Shown in pieces: positions 47,941 through 59,888 of a stretch of 64,000 bases of DNA. The notes beneath the pieces are model-generated. The model was not told the DNA's origin and made no database searches. It was given only the letters and a program-made list of their open reading frames with translations. The DNA comes from Henckelia pumila (Eukaryota > Streptophyta > Magnoliopsida > Lamiales > Gesneriaceae): assembly GCF_033568475.1 (NCBI RefSeq), contig NW_027331833.1:3162001-3226000 (forward strand), in the 5' to 3' direction. Each line of letters starts with the position of its first letter. Positions within the stretch are counted from its first letter, which is position 1. The translations under genes and the position numbers were made by a program.

Positions 47941-49984
47941 CTCTGGATCTATCTTAGTTTATATTAAATAGTTCTCCGATGAATGAATTGCGTACTTCTA
48001 CAGATTTTTTATAAATTAAAATTGATTTATATTATGATATGGGTAATATCATAATTATAAAAAAATATTTAGGGATCATGTTGCACTTTTTATTTTGACA
48101 ACACCAATCTACAAACTTTTTTATATAGACAAAAAAACAAAAACAAAAACAAACAAACATGAAAAGAAAATAATAAAACAAAGAAGACCAAGCCACACCA
48201 AACTACCAAATAGTCGGTCTAAGGGGTGGAGACAGATAATATATAGGTATAGATAACAATAATGTATATATGTCATGAAATATTGTGTTTTAGTAACAGT
48301 ATTTTCCATATGATTTTTCAGCTTGATTATTGTGTATTTTATTATTGCTAACCTTTAATTTTACTTTATTGTATACATATTAAGGCAATATTTGGTATGC
48401 ATGATAAGGGAGGATTTTTTTTTTAATCCCTCTTTTATCATGCGTTTGGTATGCATGATAGAGAAAGTGATAGACCCGCTCAGCCCGCATCCGGCCCGCA
48501 CTGTAGATATTATTATCATTTTTATGAGGGATAAACAATACCTTATGGGAGGAGATATTAAGCTTGATAAATTTTTTTCCCAGTAATATCCTTTAATTTA
48601 ATTGAGTACAAATTCAAGAAATATAATAAAATATAATTTATAATATAACTAATTTTAACATTAATACTATTATTTCTATTAACTTTTATTTAACATTAAA
48701 ATTAATATTCAAATTCTTATTATAAATTAAAGAAATTTAATATGATTTAAATATAATTTATAATATAACTAATTTTAACAGTAATATAATAATTGTTATT
48801 AATTTTTAATTAACATTAAAATGAATATTCAAATTATTATTACTATTTTAATTATACATAAAATCATTTTTATATTATTATTAAATTTAATTCTTTTATA
48901 TTTTAATTAACAATTTTAGTTATTTTTTTGATTTGAAAATTAAAATTAGTGGCGTTTTAATAATTAATATTAATATAATATATATTAAATAATATTTAGA
49001 TATAATTTATAATATAACTAATTTTATAATACTTTAATTACTATTCATCATATTTTAATAATTATTAATTAATATACTATTTATTTAACAGTAATATTAT
49101 TATTGTTATAACCTTTATTTAACGTTTAAATTAATATTCAGATTATTATAACTATTATTCATCATATTTTAATTATTATTAATTATTAATATATTATGTA
49201 TTTAACAGTAATATGGTAATTTTTATTAATTTTTATTTAACATTAAAATTAATATTCAAACTATTTATTAATATTTTAGTTATCAAAATAAATTTATATT
49301 TATATTATTATTAAATTTATTATTTTCTATTTTTTATTAATATTTTTAGTTATTTTTTGTGGTTTGACTTTAAAATTAATATAAATTTAATAATTAATAT
49401 AATATTTAAATTTTAAATTTATAATGAAAAGGGTAAAAAAGTAATTTTTAATTTATCATTAACTCAATCTCGATATTAATCATCCAAATCAAAAATATCA
49501 TTATTTATTTCAATCCTATCCAATCCCTTCAATTATCCCAATATTTTATTAATATGCTTTTACTGTAATTCTATGTATTTTTTTTTTTTGAACATGTAAT
49601 TCTATGTATTTTGGTTTTGTTTATATTGTATTTATTCGACAATGAGTAGATTTTTGTGCGACAGTCTCACATATTTATATTTGTAAATGAGTCAATTCAA
49701 TCTATATCTATATAGTAAAAAGTGTTAATTTTTCACAAGTTGGATTAGATCGGATATCCCTTCACAAAATTGATACGTGATACTTATACGATATAGCTAA
49801 GGGTTTTTGTAAACTATTCTTGTATATTTTGCGTAATATATTTTTAAGCACCGAAAATATCGCTATAAAATTAGAAAAATACCAAATTTTATTTAATAAA
49901 AATACCATAAAATTCTATTTCAATAAATTTGTAACTTATTTGTACCTAACATACCTTATCCACATTAAGAAATCTTTTAAATTT
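47941..49984. other. AT-rich intergenic DNA with imperfect tandem repeats
   Basis: No gene is visible and the 3' LTR of the Tat element is not found here. The phrase 'tttggtatgcatgata' occurs twice near 48392 and 48447. From about 48625 to 49420, a phrase like 'tataatataactaatttta' recurs (near 48638, 48756 and 49010) together with 'taacattaaaattaatattc', giving a degenerate repeat of roughly 120-250 bp. Confidence 0.6.
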
Positions 49985-50300
49985 ATAAGAAAAAATAATT
50001 TTTGGTTCATTGACTTGTTCAATATTGAGTTTTGGTCTACCCGGTTTTCAAATTTTGGTTTTGATATACTAACTTTTGATCTTCAATTATTTTGGTCCGA
50101 TTATTTATGTGATACTGAAAAATGATGATGTGATAACGAAAAATACTACAACACATCAAAAAATGTTTGTGTTACATTGAAAATTGTTGACTTGTCAAAT
50201 GCCATGTCAGCAACATAACCAAATTTACCCAAAAATTAAAAGTTAATCTAGCAAAACCAAATTGAAAACTTAATGGACTAAAAAAAAATCAATTTTCAAA
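49985..50300. mobile_element. Dispersed inverted-repeat element of the 'ttggtcc...ctaactttt' family
   Basis: The left arm holds 'ttttggttttgatatactaa' and 'attattttggtcc'; the right arm holds their inverted relatives ('aaaagttaatctagcaaaacc'). Related pieces are at about 780-950 with 10016-10140, 25520-25670 and 52700-52850. Probably an old MITE family. Ends are not sharply defined. Confidence 0.5.
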
Positions 50301-50508
50301 TTTATAAAATAGTTTTATTTATGTTTATATATCTATATTATTAAATTTTTATATATCACTCCTAATTTAAAAATATAAAAAAATCTTTAATTTGAAAATA
50401 AGAAAAAATATCAAGTATATATAATTATTCCAACTATGCAAGCTCGTTAATTTAATATGAAAAAAATCTATCTTTTATGCATAGGTGGCTCCAAGTGGTC
50501 AGTGGAGG

Positions 50509-50670
50509 GGTTGAGTCGATGCTACCCGCAGGGTAGTGCACTGCGGGTGACGTAGCGACTCATGATTGGTTAAAAATAACGGGTTCCACGTGAGACCCAT
50601 TATTTTTGATCAATCATGGGGTTACACGTCACCCGCAGAGTAGTGCCCTGCGGGCAGCATGTACTAAACC
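50509..50670. mobile_element. MITE of probable Mutator (MULE) type, family member 2
   Basis: 162 bp and nearly fully palindromic: GGTTGAGTCGATGCT at the left pairs with AGCATGTACTAAACC at the right, followed inward by CCCGCAGGG and GCGGGTGACGT arms. A perfect 9-bp target duplication CAGTGGAGG flanks it (50500-50508, 50671-50679). It shares its termini with the element at 956-1116. Confidence 0.85.
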
Positions 50671-50733
50671 CAGTGGAGGCCACCTAGGCAGCCTCCCAAG
50701 GTCTCTATCTGGTGGGAGCCACAACTTTTCAAA

Positions 50734-50781
50734 TTATTATTATTATTATTATTATTATTGTTGTTGTTGTTGTTGTTGTTT
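50734..50781. repeat. (ATT)n-(GTT)n compound microsatellite
   Basis: About nine ATT units followed by seven TTG units, read directly. Confidence 0.9.
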
Positions 50782-52380
50782 TAGTTTTTCTATTAAAACT
50801 TTAGAGAGTTTCTTAAATATTTTGTTTAAAATTTAAATACGTGACCACTTATCAAGTATTTTATATACTCCACCAATTGGGCACCCATGGACAAATTAAG
50901 TATTTGTTTATCAATTTAATAACGGTACAAACTTGTCCAATCAAATTAAAATTATATGGACCATATTTATGAGAGAGAGCTTAATTATAAGTAAACAATT
51001 TTTGGCCTAGCTGGTCCACCGTCCACAGATAGAACCAATGCCGGAAGTTCAATTGACATTGATAAGCAAATAGTAGTAATATGCGCTTTTTTGGGTTGAG
51101 TTTTCAATTGGAGAAAGAGACAAGTGGATGACATTGAGTGGTAATTGGCATTGATTTTAAATTTTAGACAGTTCTATGCTGATAGATGGGCAGATGAGTA
51201 GTGCCCATCTACCAAAATCAATGGTTTTCAAAAGATCTGCAGGTCAAATCAATTGACTTGCAGATCAATCTGGACCAATTGATCTGCCCTTTGGATAGGA
51301 ACTCCAAGGGCAACATAGAACTTCCCTTAAATTTCATAGAAAAAAAAATCACTTTAATGTCTCTATCTCTATGATAAACACAAATAATACTCTTGTATGA
51401 CGAACACACTCAAATTCAAGTTTGGTTCAACCGAACTCATTCGACAATGCGAAATATTATCACTCAAGAATGACACATTTTTCTCCTTAAAAATAAGTTG
51501 TAAATGCTTCAAAATGGGTGTGTCACCAGTACTTGATGTATGATGAGCTCAATTGACAAACCGAAAACGATCACACTCAAGGCCCAAGGGTGTGGCTCCG
51601 CCTTGGGCTACCTGGATTGACCCATATTTTTTGAAAAAAATTATCTATATTTTTGGAGGCAGTTTGGGCCACTTTGGGAATTGCTTGCGTGGCCCAAAAC
51701 TATTAAAGTTCAAATAAAAAAATATATATTTGTCCACAAATACATCCTTGTAGATTAATTGTAGTAGTTCGGAAAATCTATGGTTTTCGATGTTCTACAT
51801 ATTTTTTCTTTAAGAGTGATGTAAAATATTATATATATATATATATATATATGTACTTTGATGTGTTTTTTTCGAAATTTTTTTAGCTCGTGTAGATTTC
51901 AATTCCTGACTCCACCATCAGTGACACTGGTTGGAACTTGTTTCTAACTTATTGTGACAGAATGTGATCAACTTAAGTTTTTATCATACCGACTTTTCGT
52001 TAATATCTATATTTAATATCAGTAATATTTAGATTTAAAAATTTTAATATTTATGCTAAGTTATTAAAGTTGAGGGACCCAAAATAAGTAACTTTGATGT
52101 ATTCATTTGTTTTTTTGATAAACTAATTAAAAACACAAAAAAAATCATGTGAGACGGTTTCATGAGTTAATTTTGAGAGACATGTATCTTATTTGAGTCA
52201 TCTATGAAAATGTATTAATTTTTATTTCAAAAATATTACATTGTATTGAAAATATGAGCCGATCAAGTTGATCCGTTTTATGGATAAAAAATTTGTGAGA
52301 TCCGCCGTACCAGAGAGAGACCTACTCAACTAAAAACACCCCTTTCTCAAGGCAAGAAAATTTTTTGTGCATTGTATTGT
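50782..52380. other. Intergenic DNA
   Basis: No gene is visible. A 33-bp imperfect palindrome lies at 51233-51265, centred on 'aatcaatt' with GATCTGCA arms. A (TA)n tract lies at about 51831-51852. The stretch 51570-51700 has repeated 'ttgggc' words. Confidence 0.5.
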
Positions 52381-53204
52381 AAATATTTTTAAAAAGTATT
52401 ATTTAACTCTAGTTTTCAAACAATTGAGATGAATTCATATATGTTTTTAGAATTGAAGACAAACGATTAAAAATAAAAACATATTAATTTTTAATTGCAA
52501 AAACTTTTTTATAAAATAGTTTTCTGAATGCATATTTATTTTTAAAACAACTTTTAAAACATTTATAAAAATTTTGCAAAAAACACTTTATAAAAACATT
52601 CTATAAGTATCTATCGAACGGAGCCTAGTGAATTACATATTTCGCTACGAGTGACATATAACCAAATACACCAAATGGTATACACTGCAAATTCAATTTT
52701 TTGTTTTGGTCCACTCATTTGTTCAAAGTTTGGTTTTGATATGCTATTTTAAAATTTTCAGTTATTTTGATCCAACTGCTAATGTGACAATGAAAATAGC
52801 TAATGTTTTAGATGTCACGTCAGCAATTGGACAAAAATAATCAAAAATCCCCGCACCTCATAAACCGACGGATCTAATCCCGATTGGACTCACTAAACAT
52901 TATATAATTTTAAAATTATCCTCAATGCACAATAAATTTTTTAAAAAAATTAATGAATCTTACTTTCTAACTTTATATTGATTAATAATATTTAAGAAAC
53001 AAATATTATCACATGTTAAAATTAATTAATCTAAAATTTAATTAATTACAAAACAACATTATAAATATTAATCATATGATAGAATAAAGTTATTTTAATA
53101 CTAAAATATTATGAAGTATTCATTATTCAATGTAATAAAAATATAGATAGATTATTAATAACATCTAATAATATACATACATACATATACATATATATAT
53201 ATAT

Positions 53205-53348
53205 GAGTTTTTTTATGGTGTCCAACAACTATGCCCAATTCCGTGCCCAACTTGTACAATAGGTGAGTTGACCAACACAATTGGTAAGTTGACTTATACA
53301 TGGTGGGCACGAAGTTGGGCATAGTTATTGTGCACCATAAAAGAACTC
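53205..53348. mobile_element. 144-bp MITE inside the duplicate
   Basis: Ends GAGTTTTTTTATGGTG and, inverted, GAGTTCTTTTATGGTG; the arms continue pairing through 'aactatgcccaa'. Absent from the matching place in copy 1 (near 26650), so it inserted after the duplication. It sits in a TA repeat, so the target-duplication length cannot be read. Confidence 0.8.
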
Positions 53349-53687
53349 TATATATATATATATATACTCATATGTAAATATATATAATGGCAGGATGAAT
53401 TCAGGTTCATTTTACTAAATACCAACACTTGCCCCGACCCACTTTACCGGCCTAACATGACCCGTAGGTCTAACATATGGGTTTAATATAGAGTCAGTTT
53501 TAAAATCCGATCTATTGTCGTCTCTAACTAAAACCAAAATTGGATGAGGTATTTCTTTCCCCAGTATGTATGTTGAGGTAATTATAAAAGTTTGCCAATA
53601 TTATACACTAAAACCAATCATGTAATTATTCATTATTTATGAAGACAACATCCAAAGTAGCAAAAGGAAAAGTTGGGCATGTTTATG

Positions 53688-54743
53688 TTATGCATTCATC
53701 GAATCCAATGGTTGCAAAATGATTGGCAAACCATGTTGAGGACGAACTGTGACAAGGATGATAGGAGAGTGAACATAACTTGGAGACAATGTGAACTTGA
53801 ACCTTTGAAGGATCATAGAGAGTGCAATCTTCGCTTCATTGCTTGCAAAGTTCAATCCTACGCACGTTCTCGGGCCGAATCCGAACGGAAGGAACGCCAT
53901 GGGGTTATTTCTTGTTGCCTTAGCCACCCCTTCTGCAAATCTCTCTGGTTTGAAGAGGTGAGCATCTTCTCCCCATATTTCTTGACTTCTATGGAATTCT
54001 ATAATGGGAATGCTTATTTCCATGTTAGCCGGGAGCTCGTACTTTCCTAGCCTTACGTCGCTTTTCGCTCTTCGCGCAAGGCTTGTCACAGGGCTGTATA
54101 GCCTTAAAGTCTCGTTGATGATCATGCTTACCTAAACACATGAAGGAAAAAATGAAGTGAATGTACTTGAAACTTGGATTCTTGTTGTTAGCTTAACACT
54201 TGTTATAAAATTCTAAAAAGAATTCAAAGGACATGGATCCTTTGCCGTGGGGGGAAAACAGCATGTGGTGCTGTGCCGTTTCACATAGATTCTAGTTTGT
54301 AAGGGACAACACCTGGTGCTGTTTTACTTCCGCTGCAGAGGATCCGAAAGCACAAGCTGCTTACAATTTTTAATCTAGCGAGGCCTTCGGATTTTGGATT
54401 TTCTTGGCCAAACACTTGAAACACCTCGTTTCTCGCCTTTTCTTGCCAATCTGTGTGAATCCCCAAGAAAAGAAATATCCAAGTAAGTAAGCTCCCAGTT
54501 GTCTCATGTCCAGCAAGAAAGAACACCTTGCATTCATCAATGATATTATCAACAGAAATTCTATTTTGCTTGTCTGCAGCATGGTGAGCTGCAAGCAATG
54601 ATCCCAAAAAGTCATTCCCAAAGTTCTGTGCGTCTCCTTTGGACACTTTATCCTCTCTTTTCCTCAATATTTCCACGATAGAATCGTGTAGAGATTTTTC
54701 GATTTCATCTGATTCAATATCATCTTTGGTCTTGTAACCTTTG
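53688..54743 (-). pseudogene. Truncated CYP749A-like copy (exons 4 and 5 only)
   Basis: Exon 4 equivalent 54743-54365 and exon 5 equivalent 54131-53688, with the same splice sites as the intact gene. Exon 5 encodes a protein identical to the intact gene's. Exon 4 differs by about ten bases, including G to V before FFLAGHETT. It carries AGHETT, ETLR, PERF and the heme cysteine but lacks exons 1-3, so there is no membrane anchor or start. No premature stop is present, yet no full product is possible. It may be transcribed from a chance promoter. Confidence 0.88.
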
Positions 54744-54830
54744 CTGAGAGACATCAAAAAAAAGTTTTAGTCCATCCCTCGTCAAGTTATTTGGAACACA
54801 AGCCTAATCAAGATTATTTCAATTTCAAAA

Positions 54831-55870
54831 AAATATATAGGATATTTTTCAGAAAATTCACCTAGAGCCTCCAGTTTTTTAGAGACGATCCTTCTTTTAT
54901 GGGGTAAAATTTATATGCATCCTTGATTGAATCCAACCAATTAGTTTCCTTTTTGGTTGTTTTACTAAATACCCTTTTGTTTTATCTACAACAAATTATT
55001 TCAATCTTCACTTTTACAAGTTTGAATTACATTCTTGAAATTCAAGCATTTGTTTTTATTTTTTTTTAAGATGTGCATGTAAGCAAACAAACGTTATCTT
55101 TTTGGTACGCAGTGGGTAAATCATGAACTAACGCAATAGTCCGCAAGTCAGGTAAATCATACTGGGCAAGCTCGTATGACAGGCTAGTCCAAGGAAATAT
55201 TGATATAAGAATAATCAAACACCTGACCACTGACCAATTATATGTATATCAATATAAACAAGGACTCATGATTCAAAACAAAGAAAATTGAATATTTTCA
55301 ATTTGTGCAGGATGATGAGTAGCTAAAATTTTTTATTTGCATTGCAAGACATTAGTCTTGGCTTTCTTCTACTCCATACATCTCCATCTTTATGCCTTGT
55401 ATTTGGCCTAGAATTTCAATCCATTTTTTTTCTTTTCAAGGCCTCCCTCACCTTACTTTCTCCGCCATTACTTTTCTTTGAACTTTTTAGCTACTCAATT
55501 TGTTTTGGATTTTTCATGATTTATATGACTAACAAATGAATAATGGCTAAAAAGGCTCAACGAATTCAAAAATGCCTAAATCACTTCTGTGCTCTTAAAA
55601 ATCTACCTCAGTTTCAAGTAAAAATCACAAGAGTTAAGAATCAAATCCTTTAATCCACATCACAAATCCACATAATTTTTCTCTAATTGCTAGGAGTATC
55701 GAAAATCATGGCATTCGTGCATGTAAGTGAGAACTCAAGATTAAATATCACTAACATGAACTTTTCAGCACAAAAAAATATTTTCATCATAAGACAACAC
55801 AAGTACACATCATTTATTCACCTCAAACTAACTCATGAAAATTTTTCAAAATTTTCAGAACTTTTTAAAC
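54831..55870. other. Intergenic DNA left of the Athila remnant
   Basis: No gene is visible. About 55135-55240 resembles 23060-23165. Part of it may be the distal end of the Athila-type element, but no 3' LTR can be recognised. Confidence 0.4.
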
Positions 55871-56350
55871 ACCCCCCAAACTTAAACTGTGCATTGTCCT
55901 CAATGTAAAATAAACAAATTAAGTAGCGGAGGAATGCACGTACCTGTGACAACGACCATCAATAGTCGTCATCCTTTTCATTGTCATTTGCAGCGCCTTG
56001 GGGTATAGTAGGGGTAACACCACCAAATTTCATCTCCACACATCCTATAAAAAATGACAAGGGACAAAAATTTAAGAAATAAACACATAAAAATAAAATA
56101 AACATAATAAATAAATAATACTAAAAACTCTTGGGTTGCCTCCCAAGCAGCGCTTAGTTTATAGTCCTCAGCCCGACTGTGTCTGCACTTTCAAAACTTT
56201 AAGATATGTGAATCAACTGCAGACATAGACAAAACAAAATAAATTAATCCAAAAAATAATGATAATAATAAATAGACAATAAAAATAATAATTCTAAATC
56301 AAAATCTAAATCACTTGGTAACAGTATTAGTGCACAATAAATTGAATCAA

Positions 56351-56368
56351 TCCTCGGCAACGGCGCAA
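56351..56368 (-). promoter_or_regulatory. Primer binding site of the Athila-type element
   Basis: Minus-strand TTGCGCCGTTGCCGAGGA, close to the standard Athila site TGGCGCCGTTGCCGGGGA (tRNA-Asp type). Confidence 0.75.
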
Positions 56369-56372
56369 AACT

Positions 56373-57811
56373 TGTTGTGTATTTTTGTGACCGCAAGTGC
56401 ACGACGTCAAGTTTTAATATAGAGTGAGTAGAGTATCATTCCCACGAGGATTGAAAATTTATATTTACACCAAGTCCTGTAATTATAATAATCTCAACTT
56501 TATTTAGAAAATCAAAGTTTTAAATTTCAATAAATAAAAATAAAATAAAGAATCTAGTATTTCAGGGATGGCTTTGGGTACACGATCTGAGACGGGTTCT
56601 AGATACAAGATATCACTCGATTTTCATTCATGCAAATCATATCAATTGATTATATCGTCTATTCCAATTTATAGGTCAAGAACCCTTAATTGTTATTTAC
56701 TGCCTCTCCCGAGTGCCGAGTAAATGTTATTATTCTAATGCTAATTTCGATATCTCTATCAGAAATCAAACAACAAAACAATTTAATCAAGTTCTATGGT
56801 TCTCTTTTAGTGACCTCAAAGGAACTTGTAAGTTTCACGACCTTTACAAAAATCCTAGGTTGTGTTTTCCTATGATCATATTCAAAATCTCCTCTCCCGA
56901 GTACCAGATTTCAAATAAATATAACAATTCAATTAGTGATCAAGTAATTGAAAGACAATCAAATCAAGAATACACAAATAAATTGTTAAGAACAAATAAT
57001 ATTAGGCAAAATAATAGTCAAAACATGAAACTCCAATCAAGATCCTTCAATCTCTAGAAACAACTAATAAGTTTATAATGAAATAATCAAACACATAGAC
57101 ATATCCAAAAATCTCATCATAAATCAAGGCAGATAATAAAAATCACAGAGTAGAGTTGATTCTCCGTCCCCAGATGAATTTCCTATGTATGGTGATTCGA
57201 TTATCCCTTGTTTTTTGCTCCCACGTCTCAAATTTTTGTCCCAAGCCTACTTGAATGCATAGTTGTGTTGTTCTCTTGTTTGGGTGCCGCTTCTTCTCCT
57301 CTTGATTCTCTCCAAAACGTGCGGCTGATTTTTGCGGCTCTTCCTCTCTAATTGTGCCTAAATATCTCCTTTTATATGCCTCTAAAATCGTTCAAAAAAA
57401 AAAGCCCAAAGAAAACCCAAAGTTTCCTTCCAAAAAAAATAACAAGATCTGACTCCGCGACGGCGCGCCCGCGCATGGCTCTCGGGTCTGAAATTCTTCA
57501 TCGCGCGACAATTTTCAAAAAGTCATATCTCACAATATAACCGTCGGATTGAGCTGAAATTTTGACAGTAGTTTCAAAACATCTTTTAACTTTATTCTGA
57601 ATGGTGGAGATTGGATTTTGGATGATTCAAATATTCCCTATATTTTTCTGAAGTTGCTGCTCATAATTCGTCTTTCCATTTCTTCTTGCTACTTTTCTTC
57701 CAATCCTTGCAACTCACAAAAACAACAACTAATACGCATAAAATCCACTCGATACATCACAAAAGTCAAGCCAAATCATATATAAATTAAGTGCATAAAT
57801 TGCACATATCA
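56373..57811 (-). repeat. Athila-type 5' LTR (1439 bp)
   Basis: On the minus strand it starts TGATATGTGCAATTTATGC and ends in ACACAACA. It carries GC-rich 'cgcgacggcgcgcccgcgc'-like sequence near 57456. The flank entering it is the Tat gag sequence coding for RRSPF. Confidence 0.8.
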
Positions 57812-58303
57812 AACGGGCTCCGACGTGCAGGCAAGATTGCTGATGAATTCTCTCCAGTTACATATGTGTGAGATTCCTCCCCACGGGTTGGATTAGTGGT
57901 TTTGTTTTCGTCAGAGACGTCGTGAACTATGTGAGCACTTGTTTCACCCTCTTCCTGAGTAGTATTTTTCTTGTTCCCCTTAGGATCTTTGTCATTAACT
58001 TTAGACTTAGTTTTATTTGGGTCTTCTTGATCAGGGTCACGAGATGATGACCCTATTTTTTGAGCTCTCTTGTCGGTGCTTCGGCGTTGATGGGATGCCA
58101 TGAACTGATCGATTGCTTCAGTTGTTGCGCGTGCAGCTGTTCCTTCCATTAAGGCTGTCAACGTTTCTTGGGTGAAACTAAATCCAGGCGGTGGTTTGGA
58201 GATTGGAGGTGAGTCTCCATTGCGATTATATTCTTGATTTGTTTGTGATGGAGTATGCATTCTCAATGATGAAGTGAACAATTTCCCACGAACGGCGCCA
58301 AGC
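57812..58303 (-). pseudogene. gag 5' fragment of a second Tat element
   Basis: Minus-strand frame that begins in the primer-site region (LGAVRGKLFTSSLRMHT) and aligns with the gag start at 31509 (FTQETLTALMEGTAA against LTREDLTALMENTAA). It ends at RRSPF where the Athila LTR interrupts it. No downstream gag or pol of this element is present in the window. Confidence 0.85.
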
Positions 58304-58738
58304 TGATGTAGCAAAAAATTGTTATTACCCGATTAGAGAAAATCTGGGTAACTTGTGGAAATTTGATAGCCGGATTAATACTCAAACTGTTCCACAGACC
58401 AAATTTCAAGGGTTTTCACCTGCATCACAAAGCAAAGTGAGTGGCGCTGGGGGTTGCCAAATGAAAACACTCCGACGCTCAAGTCAGTATTTGCCCAATA
58501 AAAGTTCTAGAGAACTAGAGCATGTGACTATTGAGTGCGTACCTTAATAATGAGAGAACTTGAGCTATTTATAGATAGTCGGAGAGTTTCATGGGCTTGA
58601 GCCTCTTATGGGCTTTTGCAGATTTCAAGGCATGCTTAATATAAATAATATTTAAATAAGCTCGGGCCTCAAAAATATTTGGAGTTGACCTTTATGATTG
58701 GGCTTGGGCCTAATGGACTGTTTAGGTGTAACCCATCA
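58304..58738 (-). repeat. 5' LTR of the second Tat element (435 bp)
   Basis: Inverted relative of 31012-31447: on the minus strand it starts TGATGGGTTACACC and ends GCTACATCA, with TATAAATA (minus, at 58573-58566). Clearly diverged from the first copy. Confidence 0.85.
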
Positions 58739-59366
58739 TAACCTTTTGGTCAAAGATATTCACAAAAAAAAAATGCATGTCCTACATATGTCTAAAACAG
58801 AGTGTGACATAAAAATAAAATGCGATCACATGAAAAAAAAAATATGTTGACAAATGAGGTGTTTTCAACGATGTTGGCAACATCTTCCAGCAACACTTCA
58901 GGATTCAGAAAAAATTTGGTATCTTATTCATTATTACAGAACTGGTAGCCTGCACACTAAAGGAAACGATCTTCAAAGGACCCCTTTAGGTAGCTTTTTC
59001 CATCTGCTTCTGATTTTCAATCAAATTTGATGATTGACTCAACTTAAAGTTTAATCTTTTTGTTCTTTTGAGATTTTGATTTTGCAAAGTCACTTTTCAT
59101 TTGGAACATGATCATGGAATACACGAACATCCCTCCACTACTTCGTGACTTAGTCAGAACTCTTCTTCAAGTAATCCATATTAAACTGTAAAACATTTTG
59201 CAAAGAATCCTGAGTGAACAACAGTAGATGATTACAAAGTATCCAACACATCACAAAACAGAATGAATGCATGAATGCAATATGCCTAAGATCCTAAAAA
59301 TGCACATGCATGAAAAGGTGTTGTCACAGGGTGTTGGCAACACTTCTGACAACATCTCAGTTCTGT
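58739..59366 (-). other. Sequence downstream of SIRE RNase H
   Basis: No frame. It contains two copies of the palindromic GTGTTGGCAACA motif (58856-58899 and 59316-59359). It may include the element's 3' untranslated part and LTR. Confidence 0.45.
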
Positions 59367-59888
59367 CTATAATGCACACATACTGAGAGACTTCCTTAGA
59401 CTGGAGAATCTCTCGAAATCCAAAGCTTTTGTGAATATATCAGATAATTGGTTATTTGTTCCAACAAACTCAATTAAGATCATGCTTTTCTCGACGAAAT
59501 CTCGAATGAAGGGATGTCTAATGTCAATGTGTTTGGTTCGAGAGTGTTGTACTGGATTTTTGGATATATCAATGGCACTAGAATTATCACAGTACACAAT
59601 AGGATTATCACTCTTAACTCCATAATAATTTAAAATTTGATTCATCCAAAGGAGTTGCGAGCAACAACTACCAACAGCAACATACTCAGACTCGGCAGTA
59701 GAAAGTGAAACACAATTTTGTTTCTTAATATACCATGACACTAGGTTATTTTCCATGTAAAAACATCCTTCCGAAGTGCTCTTTCTCTCATCAAAATCCC
59801 CAGCCCAATCAGCATCACTAAACTCTACCAAATTCGAATTGGTTTCTTTAGTGTACCATAACCCCAAATTCAAAAGTGTCTGCCACAT
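59367..59888 (-). pseudogene. SIRE RNase H domain
   Basis: The frame has FSDADWAGD, STAESEYVA, VYCDNSSAI and TKHIDIRHPFIRD, the normal copia RNase H set with acidic residues in place. It ends at the natural stop after SLSMCAL. It is out of frame with the RT part by one base near 59850-59880 ('tttggggttatgg'). Confidence 0.88.

Larger units (their letters stand above)
52381..54830 (-). repeat. Segmental duplication, copy 2 (partial P450 locus)
   Basis: Direct-orientation duplicate of 25201-28150, about 27 kb away. It keeps the pre-insertion site of the copy-1 solo LTR (single TAATG, 52951-52955) and has its own MITE. The match stops inside intron 3 at 'caatttcaaaa', after which the sequences are unrelated. 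Confidence 0.93.
55871..57811 (-). mobile_element. Athila-type element remnant or non-autonomous derivative
   Basis: Minus strand: LTR 57811-56373, primer site, then a short internal region with two phrases familiar from the 3' part of Athila elements. These are a 'gggaggcaacccaa' block (about 56131-56145) and 'attgaggacaatgc' with 'aagtttggggggt' (about 55871-55906). No gag or pol lies between the primer site and these blocks, so the coding part was lost. It sits inside the gag of the Tat fragment at 57812. Confidence 0.75.

Noticed and set aside
31012..58738. The inverted pair of Tat LTRs read as the two ends of one rearranged element
   Set aside because: Each is followed by its own primer site and a diverged gag start, so they are 5' LTRs of two different elements.
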